64,000 bases of DNA from CAWIHK01 sp963835935 (lineage in GTDB: Bacteria > Bacteroidota > Ignavibacteria > UBA10030 > CAVZMI01), in assembly GCA_963835935.1 (NCBI GenBank), contig CAWIHK010000001.1, forward strand, positions 372,001-436,000, written 5' to 3'. Positions 1 to 9,235 of this stretch are shown one piece after another (positions within the stretch are counted from its first letter, which is position 1; the number at the start of each line of letters is the position of its first letter). The translations under genes and the position numbers were made by a program. A model generated the notes under the pieces. It worked only from the letters and a program-made list of their open reading frames with translations. It was not told where the DNA came from and made no database searches.

Positions 1-1512
1 CCAACGCGTGTTGACATGCGAGGCGTCATCAACGGATCAGTGAGTGTACATTATGACAACAATTTCCGAGTTGTATCACAGACAATCAATGATGTCGATA
101 GCATTCAATACACGTATGACAACGATGGCTTGCTCACCCAATTAGGAGATTTACAGATTACGAGAGATTCCTCAAATGGGCGCGTGATGTCGACACAAGT
201 TGGAAATGTAACCACAGATTACGCTTATTCAAATACCGGTGAACTGGCATCAGTGGATAATAGTGTCAATGGCAGTTCGATCTACTCGACAAATTATTTA
301 CGTGATTCGTTAGGAAGAATTACAACGCTCACCGAAACCATCGAAGGCACAACAACCACGAAGCGATATACCTACGATGTTGCCGGTAGATTGAGCGCAG
401 TGTATCAGAACGATTTGTTAACTGCAAAGTATTATTACGATGCGAATGGAAATAGAGATAGCGTCGTAACACCGAGTGGAACGACACGTGGAGTCTATGA
501 CGCTCAAGATCGGATGCTGCAATACGGAAACGCAAGATACATCTACACACGTAACGGCGAGTTAAATTTGAAGATTGTTGGAGCAGACACCACCAAATAC
601 GTTTATGATGATTTTGGAAATTTGATGAGTGTAACACTTCCAAATCAAACGAAGATAGAATATATTATTGACGGGCAGAACAGGAGAGTGGGAAGAAAGC
701 TCAACGGAGTGGTAACGAATCGATGGTTGTATGCGGGTCAACTACATCCGGTTGCAGAGGTTGATAGCACGGGAAATATTATAGCAACTTATCATGGCAG
801 TTTTATGAAGCGAGGAGATTCGTTGTATACAATCATTCGTGATCATCTTGGTAGTGTAAGAATGGTTATGAATGCGCAAACAGGAGAAGTTGTGCAACGG
901 ATGGATTACGATGAATACGGAAATGTATCGTTCGACAGCAATACTGGATTCCAGCCATTCGGTTATGCTGGTGGGTTGTATGATGCGCAAACGAGGTTGA
1001 ATCGCATAGGAGTAAGAGATTATGACTCTAACACTGGTAGATGGGAAAGAAAAGATCAAATATTATTCTTCGATGAGCAAAATATTTACATGTATGTATG
1101 TGATGAACCCATCAATCGCATCGATGTTTATGGTCTATACTGGGAGTATTCTCAAGGATCAGGAAATATGACACATGTGGATGATAAAACCGGAGCGCGC
1201 ACATTTCTTGGAACGGGACATGCCGGTCATGGGAAAGGTTTGAACAAGCCTTCTATGGAAAATGTTAAGAATACGGGTCCACTTCCAAAAGGCTGTTATG
1301 CAATTGGTGATCAAGGAGATTATACAACGAAGGCAGGAGACCTTCTAGAAGAAGCAATGGTATTGACTCCTGACAAAGGGAATGTGATGTATGATCGCGG
1401 AGGGTTCCTAATTCATGGTGGTAGTTATTCAAAGGGGTGTATTATTCTGGATCTAAATTTTCGGGATACAATAGCGCAAAGTGGAGATGATCTCCTCGTT
1501 GTCGTTAAATGA
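1..1512 (+). CDS. RHS/YD-repeat protein, 3' part, with L,D-transpeptidase-like (Tlde1-like) toxin tip (cassette A)
   Basis: The frame is open from base 1, so this is the 3' end of a longer RHS gene and may be the expressed one. Numbering is from the first internal Met at base 16. YD repeats are followed by the conserved core end (GYAGGLYD, GVRDYDSNTGRW), which closes at DVYGL near residue 370. A unique tip of about 125 residues follows. It contains FLIHGG (His467) and YSKGC (Cys475), the His...S-x-G-C arrangement of YkuD/DUF2778 L,D-transpeptidase-type enzymes such as the Tlde1 effector, which attack peptidoglycan peptide stems in the periplasm. The downstream gene encodes an exported protein, which fits an immunity partner for a periplasmic toxin. 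The RHS shell assignment is secure. The enzymatic call rests on the motif only. Confidence 0.85.
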   Translation, partial: PTRVDMRGVINGSVSVHYDNNFRVVSQTINDVDSIQYTYDNDGLLTQLGDLQITRDSSNGRVMSTQVGNVTTDYAYSNTGELASVDNSVNGSSIYSTNYLRDSLGRITTLTETIEGTTTTKRYTYDVAGRLSAVYQNDLLTAKYYYDANGNRDSVVTPSGTTRGVYDAQDRMLQYGNARYIYTRNGELNLKIVGADTTKYVYDDFGNLMSVTLPNQTKIEYIIDGQNRRVGRKLNGVVTNRWLYAGQLHPVAEVDSTGNIIATYHGSFMKRGDSLYTIIRDHLGSVRMVMNAQTGEVVQRMDYDEYGNVSFDSNTGFQPFGYAGGLYDAQTRLNRIGVRDYDSNTGRWERKDQILFFDEQNIYMYVCDEPINRIDVYGLYWEYSQGSGNMTHVDDKTGARTFLGTGHAGHGKGLNKPSMENVKNTGPLPKGCYAIGDQGDYTTKAGDLLEEAMVLTPDKGNVMYDRGGFLIHGGSYSKGCIILDLNFRDTIAQSGDDLLVVVK

Positions 1513-1551
1513 ATATGATTTAATTTATTTAAAAAAGTATGGAGGGTTCCA

Positions 1552-2373
1552 ATGAGACCAAATTATCTAATTTTTATATTTTTCTTTTCTTTTATGAGTT
1601 CAATACAAGCGCAGTCAGATTCTCTAATTGATCCGTATATGAATTGGACTTTGAATCAATACTATAATCCCAATAAAGTGGATTTCAGTCTTGACTACAT
1701 CGGGCTTCGTTTAGCTTTTTGGAAAGGCGCAACAAATATCTCACAAATTATATCAAAATATGATTGCAGTTTGTTATGGAAAACGGAGTATTTTTATTAT
1801 GGAATTTTGGGTGATAATTACAGACAAATATTAGTACGAATTTCAAGTGTAATTCAAGATAAAAAAGACCCGACGATATATATTGTTAATGGGAATTCGA
1901 AAGTAGGCCGCGTTATTCGGAATTTTAAAGGAGATATTAAAATAATCAACGCGTTTCTATCTAAGGATACTTCTATTGCTAAACCTAATTGTGGCAGCGT
2001 ATTTGCGGAGTATAATTTTTATGAAGACAGCATAGAAACACATACAGGTATATTTAAGGGAATCCTCGAGAGTCTTATTAGTTTAGATACAACTAAGAAA
2101 TTCGTGTATCCCGATATATCGAATGAAGAATCTGAGGGATCCTGGATTCATTCCTATATCGGAATTTGGCAAGATTACCGCAGTGGACAATCGAAAAAGT
2201 GCATTTGGGGAAATGGGGATTTACCGTTTACTTTTGATTTTGATATGGGCGATGGTGAAATGATCGTGAATCCAAAATATTTAAAGAATGGATGGGAACG
2301 CACTAATTCACACAAAGATTGGTACTTAGATAAAAAAGATCACAAACCTAAACCTGTTGAAATATGGTGGTAA
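1552..2373 (+). CDS. Exported candidate immunity protein for tip A
   Basis: A 273-residue protein starting with a clear signal peptide (MRPNYLIFIFFFSFMSSIQA, then QSD). A GGAGGG ribosome site lies about 8 bases before the ATG. No known family was recognised. The body is rich in aromatic residues and Lys/Asp and has no membrane segment, so it probably works as a soluble periplasmic protein. It sits 39 bases after the L,D-transpeptidase-like tip, exactly where RHS immunity genes lie, and its export matches a peptidoglycan-directed toxin. Immunity function is inferred from position and location signal only. Confidence 0.65.
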   Translation: MRPNYLIFIFFFSFMSSIQAQSDSLIDPYMNWTLNQYYNPNKVDFSLDYIGLRLAFWKGATNISQIISKYDCSLLWKTEYFYYGILGDNYRQILVRISSVIQDKKDPTIYIVNGNSKVGRVIRNFKGDIKIINAFLSKDTSIAKPNCGSVFAEYNFYEDSIETHTGIFKGILESLISLDTTKKFVYPDISNEESEGSWIHSYIGIWQDYRSGQSKKCIWGNGDLPFTFDFDMGDGEMIVNPKYLKNGWERTNSHKDWYLDKKDHKPKPVEIWW

Positions 2374-2487
2374 TCAACTAGTCATTGGATCAAATTTTCG
2401 AATTTTAATCAACACTTTTCATAAACTGTGAAAGTCAAGTGTATTTGTCCGATCGGTGATCTATTTCAATTCTCCTGACTCGGCAAG

Positions 2488-4023
2488 TTGCCGACGAGAG
2501 TGGAATCGAGAGGACATGTAAATGGATCGGTAGCTGTGCGGTATGACAACAATTTCCGAGTTGTATCACAGACAATCAATGATGTCGATAGCATTCAATA
2601 CACGTATGACAACGATGGCTTGCTCACCCAATCAGGAGATTTACAGATTACGAGAGATTCCTCAAATGGGCGCGTGATGTCGACACAAGTTGGAAATACA
2701 ACGACAGATTACGCTTATTCAAATACCGGTGAACTGGCATCAGTGGATAATAGTGTCAATGGCAGTTCGATCTACTCGACAAATTATACTCGCGACTCAT
2801 TGGGGAGAATATCGACTTTAACTGAAATCATCGAAGGCACAACAACGACAAAACGATACACATACGATATTGCTGGTCGTTTAAGGGAAGTGTACAACAA
2901 CAATTTATTAACTTCAAAGTATTATTACGATGCAAATGGAAATAGGGATAGCGTTGTAACTCCGAGCGGTACCACAAACGGTATTTACGATGCTCAGGAT
3001 CGTATGTTGCAATATGGGAAATCTAATTATATTTATACACGCAATGGTGAATTGAACTTGAAGATCGAAGGAACTGATACAACAAAATATGTCTATGATG
3101 ATTTTGGAAATCTAGTGAGTGTTACACTTCCAAATCAAACAAAGATAGAATATATTATTGATGGACAGAACCGGAGAATTGGAAGAAAAGTTAATGGTGT
3201 TGTGACTAATCGGTGGTTGTACGTTGGACAGTTGCATCCGGTGGCGGAGGTTGATAGTGCGGGAAATATCGTTGCTACTTATCACACCAGTTACATGAAA
3301 CACGGTGACACGCTCTACAGTATTGTGCGTGATCATTTCGGATCGGTACGAATGGTTATGAATGTAGAGACGGGGAAGATAATGCAGAGGATTGATTATG
3401 ATGAGTGGGGGAATGTATTGCTCGACAGCAATCCGGGATTTCAACCATTTGGATATGCAAGTGGGCTGTACGACACCCAAACAAAGTTTGTACGGTTTGG
3501 GGCGAGGGATTATGATTGTAATGTTGGACGGTGGGTTAGCAAAGATCCAGTAGGATTCAAAGGAAAAGCTACTAACCTATATCAATATTGCAAAAATAAT
3601 CCGATTAATTATTCGGATCCAAATGGGTTATGGACTTTTTCGATTGGTGTATCAGTGGATATCGAGATTGGACCGATTACATGGAGTGGTTCAGCAGGAA
3701 TCGCAATTGATGATGAAGGAAATGTAGGGTTATATTCAGGAGGGGGCGCAGGAGTTAGTGTCGGAGCGAAAGCTGCGGGTGGAGTGAACATTATGATGTC
3801 AGATGCTGAAGATATCAATGATCTTAAAGGACCATTTAATAATGTAAGTGCAGGTCTTGGAGATGGACTATCAATTAGTGGCAATGCTTTTATGGGAGAG
3901 AGTAGTTGTCACGGACTGGACACTGGAGTAGGTGTTACAATAGGGCCGGGTTTGGGTGCTGGGGGTGGAACGAGCGTAACAGGTACAAATGTCTCACCGA
4001 TAGGAAAATTATGGGGCAATTAA
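2488..4023 (+). CDS. RHS core fragment with glycine-rich tip (cassette B)
   Basis: A 511-residue frame opened by a TTG. RHS homology starts at about the same point (LPTRVE) as in the core at the window start, with no signal peptide, so it looks like a promoterless RHS 3' fragment rather than a complete gene. The first part is nearly identical to cassette A (2542-2698 versus 52-208, one mismatch seen). The core ends at DPNGL near residue 381. The tip of about 130 residues is rich in Gly, Ala, Ser and Val (for example GGGAGVSVGAKAAGG) and lacks obvious catalytic residues. Because the next gene is a two-segment membrane protein, a membrane-active or pore-forming tip is a reasonable guess. The related tip in cassette C and its paralogous partner support a true toxin/immunity pairing. 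Confidence 0.75.
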   Translation: MPTRVESRGHVNGSVAVRYDNNFRVVSQTINDVDSIQYTYDNDGLLTQSGDLQITRDSSNGRVMSTQVGNTTTDYAYSNTGELASVDNSVNGSSIYSTNYTRDSLGRISTLTEIIEGTTTTKRYTYDIAGRLREVYNNNLLTSKYYYDANGNRDSVVTPSGTTNGIYDAQDRMLQYGKSNYIYTRNGELNLKIEGTDTTKYVYDDFGNLVSVTLPNQTKIEYIIDGQNRRIGRKVNGVVTNRWLYVGQLHPVAEVDSAGNIVATYHTSYMKHGDTLYSIVRDHFGSVRMVMNVETGKIMQRIDYDEWGNVLLDSNPGFQPFGYASGLYDTQTKFVRFGARDYDCNVGRWVSKDPVGFKGKATNLYQYCKNNPINYSDPNGLWTFSIGVSVDIEIGPITWSGSAGIAIDDEGNVGLYSGGGAGVSVGAKAAGGVNIMMSDAEDINDLKGPFNNVSAGLGDGLSISGNAFMGESSCHGLDTGVGVTIGPGLGAGGGTSVTGTNVSPIGKLWGN

Positions 4024-4024
4024 A

Positions 4025-4330
4025 ATGAATCTAAAAAAGGTTATCGCGAGTATTCTTATTATAATTATTTTTACTTGTCTTGGATTATGGACATATTTGG
4101 AATATTATTATATGTATCATCGATTTGCAGTGCCACAACCAGAATTGGGAAGGATACATCAATTAAATGTACATGGTACGAAAGTTTATTTAACTGGACA
4201 GGAAGATTTAAATTTAGACCTCCTATATTATGGCATGATGATAGCAGGTATTGTCGCTATATTCTACAACTATTTTTTTGATCCGTTTGATATGAAAAAG
4301 AAAGAGAAAGAATATAAACGATTGTATTGA
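4025..4330 (+). CDS. Two-TM membrane protein, candidate immunity to tip B
   Basis: A 101-residue protein beginning one base after the tip B stop codon, so translation is probably coupled. It has one hydrophobic segment near the N-terminus (VIASILIIIIFTCLGLWTYL) and a second around residues 67-85 (YYGMMIAGIVAIFYNYFF), with a Lys-rich cytoplasmic-looking tail ending YKRLY. It is clearly paralogous to the protein at 5227-5535, which follows a related glycine-rich tip. That co-variation supports an immunity role at the inner membrane. No named family was recognised. Confidence 0.65.
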   Translation: MNLKKVIASILIIIIFTCLGLWTYLEYYYMYHRFAVPQPELGRIHQLNVHGTKVYLTGQEDLNLDLLYYGMMIAGIVAIFYNYFFDPFDMKKKEKEYKRLY

Positions 4331-4420
4331 CATTATTTTAAAAAGTATCAATATAATTACAGGAAGGTGAAATTCTATCATAGATGAGATAGACGAATTG
4401 GTAGAAAGTTCAACGGTATT

Positions 4421-5233
4421 ATGACGAATCGTTGGATTTACTCGAGCCAGTTAACACCAATAGCAGAAGTGGATAGCGCTGCCAATATCATTGCGGCTTA
4501 TCATGGCAGTTACATGAAAAAAGGAGATACGTCTTACTCTATCATTCGGGATTATCTTGGAAGTGTCCGATTTATTTTAAATTCAGCAACCGGCGAAATA
4601 GCACAGCGAATTGACTACGATGAATTCGGAAATGTAACATTTGATTCGAATCCCGGATTTCAACCGTTTGGATTTGCAGGTGGGTTATACGACAATCAAA
4701 CAAAGCTTACGCGCTTCGGGGTAAGGGACTACAATGCAAGTGTGGGGCGATGGACAATGAATGACCCAATTAGGTTCGCTGGCAAAGATCCAAACTTTTA
4801 TTGTTATGTTGGGAATAATCCAATAATCTATGTCGATCCCCAAGGGGAGATAACATTCTCTGTCGGTGTGTCAGGAGATATTCAGGTGGGTCCGGTTGAT
4901 ATTAATTTCAATGCAGGTTTTGCAATTGATGATAATGGTAATGTCGGAGTTTATTACGGTGGTGGTTTAGGTATGGGAGCGGGAGCACACGCCTCAGGTG
5001 GTCTAAGTTTCATGGGTTCAACTGCGCAAAACATTTGTGATCTGGCCGGACCGTTTGGGAATTTAACTATAGGTGGCGGGGCAGGACTTGATATTGCAGG
5101 AAGTGGATTTGGTGGTAATAGTCCGGATGGACGGGTTTTTGGTGGAGGCGTCATTATTGGTGCAGGCTTGGGTGGTGGAAGTTCTACAACGTATACACAA
5201 ACAGTCGTAACTCCATTGGGGAAATTATGGTAA
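4421..5233 (+). CDS. Short RHS core fragment with glycine-rich tip (cassette C)
   Basis: A 270-residue frame. RHS homology begins near 4378 in the segment normally reading YIIDGQNRRIGRK, but a small deletion puts that piece out of frame, so the readable part starts at the ATG inside MTNRWIYSS. There is no native RHS start or export signal. The core ends at DPQGE near residue 143. The tip of about 128 residues is a diverged copy of tip B (shared features: GPVDINFNAGFAIDDNGNVG, GGGLGMGAGAH, AQNICDLAGPFGN, ending GKLW). It overlaps the next gene by 7 bases. Likely a stored tip that is expressed only after recombination into a full RHS gene, or at a low level. Confidence 0.7.
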   Translation: MTNRWIYSSQLTPIAEVDSAANIIAAYHGSYMKKGDTSYSIIRDYLGSVRFILNSATGEIAQRIDYDEFGNVTFDSNPGFQPFGFAGGLYDNQTKLTRFGVRDYNASVGRWTMNDPIRFAGKDPNFYCYVGNNPIIYVDPQGEITFSVGVSGDIQVGPVDINFNAGFAIDDNGNVGVYYGGGLGMGAGAHASGGLSFMGSTAQNICDLAGPFGNLTIGGGAGLDIAGSGFGGNSPDGRVFGGGVIIGAGLGGGSSTTYTQTVVTPLGKLW

Positions 5234-5535
5234 AACTTAAAAAAATAATTGCTATAATAATTGTTACGATAATTTTCACATGTCTTGGTTTATATTCATA
5301 CCTTTCAAATCACTATATCTGTACATTGCCTGAAAAACCACAACCCGAGATTGGAAGAATTTATCCATTCGATGTACACGGCACAATTGTATATTTGACA
5401 CAACAAGAAGATTCTCAACTACGATGGTTATTTGGGACTATGATGGCTTTTATCTTAATAGCTTTTATTTATGTCTTTTATTTTAATCCGTTCCCAAAGA
5501 ATAAAAATGATAGCGATTATAAGCGCTTGTATTAA
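5227..5535 (+). CDS. Two-TM membrane protein, candidate immunity to tip C
   Basis: A 102-residue paralogue of the protein at 4025-4330: same layout with an N-terminal hydrophobic stretch (IIAIIIVTIIFTCLGLYSYL), a PQPEIGRIY segment, a second membrane segment (FGTMMAFILIAFIYVFYF) and the same YKRLY end. Its ATG lies inside the end of the tip C gene, indicating translational coupling. The parallel divergence of tips B/C and these two proteins is what one expects for toxin/immunity pairs. Function is inferred from context. Confidence 0.65.
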   Translation: MVKLKKIIAIIIVTIIFTCLGLYSYLSNHYICTLPEKPQPEIGRIYPFDVHGTIVYLTQQEDSQLRWLFGTMMAFILIAFIYVFYFNPFPKNKNDSDYKRLY

Positions 5536-6045
5536 AAAGGGAATGTAGGAGCTTATCACAGCGGTGGTGTAGGTTTGGGAGCGAGAGCACACGCCTCAAT
5601 CGGTTTAAGTATAATGGCTTCGAATGCGCCAAACATTTGTGATCTGGCCGGACCATTTGCGAATACAACTATTGGTGGCGGGGCAGGCTTGGGTGGTGGT
5701 GGTTTCGTATTTGGGGAAAATCCAAATGGTGGATTTTTCTTAAGCTTCCGAATAGGTTATGGAGTTGGAGGTGGTTTAAGTTTTGATCCAAACGGCACGA
5801 GTCCGGGTTATGATCCTTGCAAAGAGCATGGCGCAATTAATATGGGGATAGGGGGATATGGAGGAGCTAACGTTGGCTTGGGTCCATTATACGGTGGAAT
5901 AAACGCTGAAGCTGGAATAAATATTGAAAAGCCGGGCGGTGTTAATCCCTATGGAGACATTTCCCCAACATATGGATTACAGGCAGAGAGTGGTTTTAAA
6001 TTGGAAGCTGGTGCCGCTGCTGGTGTTGAATGGACAATGTACTGA
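5536..6045 (+). pseudogene. Orphan glycine-rich tip without RHS core (cassette D remnant)
   Basis: Immediately after the TAA of the preceding gene, and in the same frame, the sequence reads KGNVGAYHSGGVGLGARAH, which matches the inside of tips B and C (GNVGLYSGGGAGVS, GNVGVYYGGGLGMG). It then continues as a glycine-rich domain (GGGAGLGGGGFVF, GGYGGANVGLGP) and ends EWTMY. There is no RHS core and no good start codon (a TTG at 5575 is the first usable one). This is therefore a tip whose 5' half has been lost, with the join placed exactly at homology between neighbouring tips. It could still act as a recombination donor. Confidence 0.6.
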
Positions 6046-6066
6046 TTTTAGATGGAGGTTAAAAAA

Positions 6067-6444
6067 ATGGTAAAGAAAAAATTATTGTGGATCTTCATTG
6101 CAATCATTGTATGTATTATATGTCTCTATTCGATTGGTTACTTCATTGCAGTTTCCAATATGTCTTATAAAATAGCATGCAACTTTGTTGGCAATAATGA
6201 GGAAGTGAAGAGCCATATAGGACAAAAGATTCATATGCGAATGGCTTTTTTAGGTTATTCGATCAAATTCACAGGTAGCCATGGATGGGCTGAATTCGAA
6301 ATGGTAGTCAAGGGAGATCAAAATCAAGGTGTTGTGTTTATAAACATGGAAAAAGAAGTTGGCAAATGGGAGGTAAGGAAAGTTCAATTAAGATTAGAGC
6401 AAGGAGATGTAATTCCCATACATGTGCCACAACACACAGATTGA
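6067..6444 (+). CDS. Membrane-anchored small protein, candidate immunity to tip D
   Basis: About 125 residues. The start at 6067 is preferred because GGAGG lies 8 bases upstream; an earlier ATG at 6052 overlaps that site. There is an N-terminal membrane anchor (LLWIFIAIIVCIICLYSIGY), then a soluble domain whose second half (FEMVVKGDQNQGVVFINMEK, then GKWEVRKVQL) resembles the small beta-sheet domain of Coa1/Tim21-like proteins; this is a weak resemblance. It follows the orphan tip D. Its C-terminal codons overlap the first bases of the next RHS fragment, so a recombination junction may have trimmed or changed its end. Confidence 0.55.
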   Translation: MVKKKLLWIFIAIIVCIICLYSIGYFIAVSNMSYKIACNFVGNNEEVKSHIGQKIHMRMAFLGYSIKFTGSHGWAEFEMVVKGDQNQGVVFINMEKEVGKWEVRKVQLRLEQGDVIPIHVPQHTD

Positions 6445-7402
6445 ATATATCATAGATGGGAAAAATCGTCGCATCGGTCGCAGAGTGAATGGAGTTGTAA
6501 CAAATAGATGGCTGTATGCTGGACAGCAACATCCGATAGCTGATCTTGATAGTGCTGGGAAAATTATTGCTATATATCATGGCAATTATCTAAAGCGGGG
6601 AGATACTCTATTCAGCATTATCCGCGATCATTTGGGAAGCGTGAGAATGGTCGTAAATGTGGAGACGGGAGAGATAGTGCAGAGGATTGATTATGATGCA
6701 TGGGGGAATGTAATATCTGATTCTAATCCAGGATTTCAGCCGTTTGGATATGCTGGTGGGATTTATGATTCAGCAACGGAACTTGTGAGATTTGGATCGA
6801 GAGATTATAGTATTCTTCTTGGAAGATGGATAAGTGATGACCATATTCGTTTCGCTGGTGGTAGCTCAAACTTATATGAATATTGTTTAGATGACCCGAT
6901 TAATTTTGTTGATCTGTTAGGACTTCAACAAATTGGGATACATGTGCACCTGGGGGGTGGATCAACTGGGGTCGGAAGTCCAAGTAGTGGTGGTTGGGGT
7001 CATGCATGGGTGGATCTTTATGACGCTAATGGAAATAGATATGGACGAGGATTCTATCCAAGTGATCCAGCAGGATGGCAATCTATATTCGGTGGAACAT
7101 ATGGCAAAGCTTTTGTGGATGACACAGAAGATGGTGAAGAAGCGAATGAGTCATTCACTATTAATATTTCCCAAGCGGATTATGATGCAGCAATGGCATT
7201 AATACAGTATTTAGAACAAAATTCACCTGATTGGTCGATTGATAATAATTGTGCGGATTTTGTCGATGAAGTATTGACTGCCGCTGGTATTGACCATCCC
7301 GATTTCCAAACGCTCGGAAAAACCGATCCGAACAAAATTGCTGATTGGTTGAAAGAAATGAAGTCGAAGAATCAAAAATGTAGTAATAATAAAGGGAATT
7401 AA
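6422..7402 (+). CDS. RHS core fragment with papain-like (His...Cys) tip (cassette E)
   Basis: A 326-residue frame. RHS homology starts near 6436 (QIEYIIDG) with no start region of its own. The core ends at DLLGL near residue 168. The tip of about 158 residues contains GWGHAWVDLYDANG (His194) and DNNCADFVDEV (Cys277). The order His then Cys, with the Cys at the start of a helix after Asn, is typical of circularly permuted NlpC/P60-LRAT type papain-fold enzymes, which include peptidoglycan amidases and lipid-acting enzymes. The following gene encodes a probable lipoprotein, consistent with a target outside the cytoplasm. Family placement is by motif only. Confidence 0.7.
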   Translation: MCHNTQIEYIIDGKNRRIGRRVNGVVTNRWLYAGQQHPIADLDSAGKIIAIYHGNYLKRGDTLFSIIRDHLGSVRMVVNVETGEIVQRIDYDAWGNVISDSNPGFQPFGYAGGIYDSATELVRFGSRDYSILLGRWISDDHIRFAGGSSNLYEYCLDDPINFVDLLGLQQIGIHVHLGGGSTGVGSPSSGGWGHAWVDLYDANGNRYGRGFYPSDPAGWQSIFGGTYGKAFVDDTEDGEEANESFTINISQADYDAAMALIQYLEQNSPDWSIDNNCADFVDEVLTAAGIDHPDFQTLGKTDPNKIADWLKEMKSKNQKCSNNKGN

Positions 7403-7430
7403 CCATTGCATTTTTGGAGAGGAGGAATGA

Positions 7431-7862
7431 ATGAGAGACATCATTATTTTTTTCTTTATCGTTATGACAATAATTTGTCAAGGATGCAATAAAAAGGAAG
7501 GAGATAGTACATCAATGATTAATAAAGATGATTTTGTTATCGAGACAACGGTTTTATCAAGGCAAGATATTAATAACATGAATCTATTTAAAAGTGATAA
7601 TGACGATACTTTAAATCCAACATCTGAAATATATATTTTGGGTAAAGTTTTACATAAAAACAAAAACATGGCTTGGATTGTTCTGAATATTCAATTGCCG
7701 GAATTCAATGTGAAGAGCAGTGATATCGAAGTAAGCTTGATTCCACCAAATCAATTTCATCCTGTATACTTTATGAGTAGATTATTTGATGCCAGAATTC
7801 CCTCAAAAGATATTAAAAAAATTAAAGTGGATTGTATTATAAAGAAAGTATGGACAAAATAA
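7431..7862 (+). CDS. Probable lipoprotein, candidate immunity to tip E
   Basis: A 143-residue protein with an N-terminal hydrophobic stretch and Cys at residue 21 (IIFFFIVMTIICQGCNKKEG), a plausible but not ideal lipobox. An AGGAGG site lies about 6 bases before the ATG. The remainder is soluble, charged and of no recognised family. It is placed directly after the papain-like tip. A periplasm-facing lipoprotein would be able to block a periplasmic hydrolase. Confidence 0.6.
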   Translation: MRDIIIFFFIVMTIICQGCNKKEGDSTSMINKDDFVIETTVLSRQDINNMNLFKSDNDDTLNPTSEIYILGKVLHKNKNMAWIVLNIQLPEFNVKSSDIEVSLIPPNQFHPVYFMSRLFDARIPSKDIKKIKVDCIIKKVWTK

Positions 7863-7939
7863 TAATAAATTAATATGTCCTAAACAAATCAAGCAAATTC
7901 TCGTCTGAAATTGGACAAAACAGGCAGATAGGCCGGAAA

Positions 7940-8782
7940 GTGAATGGCGTTATAACTAATCGTTGGCTCTACGCAGGACAGTTGCATCCTATTGCAGAAG
8001 TCGATAGTATTGGTAAGATCATTGCCTACTATCACAGCAGTTACATGAAGCGAGGCGATACACTTTATAGAATCATCAGAGATCATCTCGGAAGTGTTCG
8101 GCTTATTGTAAACATAGGGACGGGTGCGATCACACAGAGAATAGACTACGATGAGTGGGGAAATGTAACATTTGATTCTAATCCCGGGTTCCAGCTTTTT
8201 GCATTCGCAGGTGGTTTATATGATGTGCAGACAAAGCTCGTAAGGTTTAGTGCAAGAGACTATGACGCACAATCTGGACGCTGGATGATAAAAGATCCAA
8301 TATTATTTAAAGGAAACACAGAGAATATTTATTCTTATGTCCGTAATAATCCTATAAATTATATGGATGCATCAGGTCTTACTGAAATTTATATATTCGG
8401 TCAAGGAGATCTTACAGGGATCTTTGGTGGACAGGTTAATTTAGGAATAGTCATCAATCTAGATAATCCCTCCCAATCAGGCTTTTTCGGGGGAATAAAT
8501 TTTTCTACTGGTGCAAGTGTAGGTGTTTCGGCAGGATTAGGTTATGCCCCGCGCGAAATTGAAGGAAGAGGATATAATGTTGATGTTAATGGTTTGGATA
8601 TATCTGCAACGGCTACTTTTGATGATAAAGGCTCGAACGGATTTGCAGTAGGCGGTGGACCTGGAATTGGAGCGTCAGCTTCAGCTGGTTGCACTAAATC
8701 AATATCATTTAAAGATGCATGGGATTGGATAAAAAAAGAATGTAAAAATACATGGGAAAGTATTAAAGCATTAATGCGATAA
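7940..8782 (+). CDS. RHS core fragment with glycine-rich tip (cassette F)
   Basis: A 280-residue frame opened by GTG. RHS homology begins near 7912 (GQNRQIGRK). The core ends at DASGL near residue 147. The tip of about 133 residues is glycine/serine-rich in its middle (STGASVGVSAGLGY, GGGPGIGASASAG) and ends in an amphipathic segment (DAWDWIKKECKNTWESIKAL). It is compositionally like tips B to D but not an obvious copy. A membrane-active role is possible given the partner gene. No catalytic motif was seen. Confidence 0.7.
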   Translation: MNGVITNRWLYAGQLHPIAEVDSIGKIIAYYHSSYMKRGDTLYRIIRDHLGSVRLIVNIGTGAITQRIDYDEWGNVTFDSNPGFQLFAFAGGLYDVQTKLVRFSARDYDAQSGRWMIKDPILFKGNTENIYSYVRNNPINYMDASGLTEIYIFGQGDLTGIFGGQVNLGIVINLDNPSQSGFFGGINFSTGASVGVSAGLGYAPREIEGRGYNVDVNGLDISATATFDDKGSNGFAVGGGPGIGASASAGCTKSISFKDAWDWIKKECKNTWESIKALMR

Positions 8783-8806
8783 ATTAAAATACAAATGAGG
8801 ATTAAA

Positions 8807-9097
8807 ATGACTATTCGTAAAAAAAGGAATGTATTAATTTTCATGGTTTTTCCAATAGGAGCTTCATTATTTGGTTATTTGTCCTCATATCACTGGATAT
8901 TTACTTTCTTATTTTTTGCATTCAGTTATTCAATAGGCAAAATGACTTCTATGATGAAATGTCCTCGATGTGGAACACCAATAGGCCATAATGAAATTGT
9001 TTTTTTTGGTTTAAAAATAGAGACAAACTATTCTCCATTTACCAAAAGAAAATGTTTTAAATGTGGTTACAGATTTGATCACGAGCATGATAAATGA
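8807..9097 (+). CDS. Membrane protein with zinc-ribbon tail, candidate immunity to tip F
   Basis: About 96 residues if translation starts at the ATG at 8807, which has GAGG 6 bases upstream; an in-frame ATG at 8795 is the alternative. Two hydrophobic segments (NVLIFMVFPIGASLFGYL and WIFTFLFFAFSYSIG) are followed by a four-cysteine ribbon, CPRCG and CFKCG about 37 residues apart, which should bind zinc on one side of the membrane. Position after tip F makes immunity the best guess. Confidence 0.6.
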   Translation: MTIRKKRNVLIFMVFPIGASLFGYLSSYHWIFTFLFFAFSYSIGKMTSMMKCPRCGTPIGHNEIVFFGLKIETNYSPFTKRKCFKCGYRFDHEHDK

Positions 9098-9235
9098 TCT
9101 CCCAAAACTATCGTTATGCCTTTGCATAGGATTCTGTGCCGTAATGCTGTGATCATTAAATTTTCGTGTCTGTAATATAAAGAGACAGAAATACCTGAGA
9201 GCAGAAAAGCAGCAATAAGCTTTGATCGCGGTTCT

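Noticed and set aside
329..1059. Minus-strand frames opposite the RHS cores
   Set aside because: They recur opposite every RHS copy because the core is conserved; translations show no domain and no ribosome sites.
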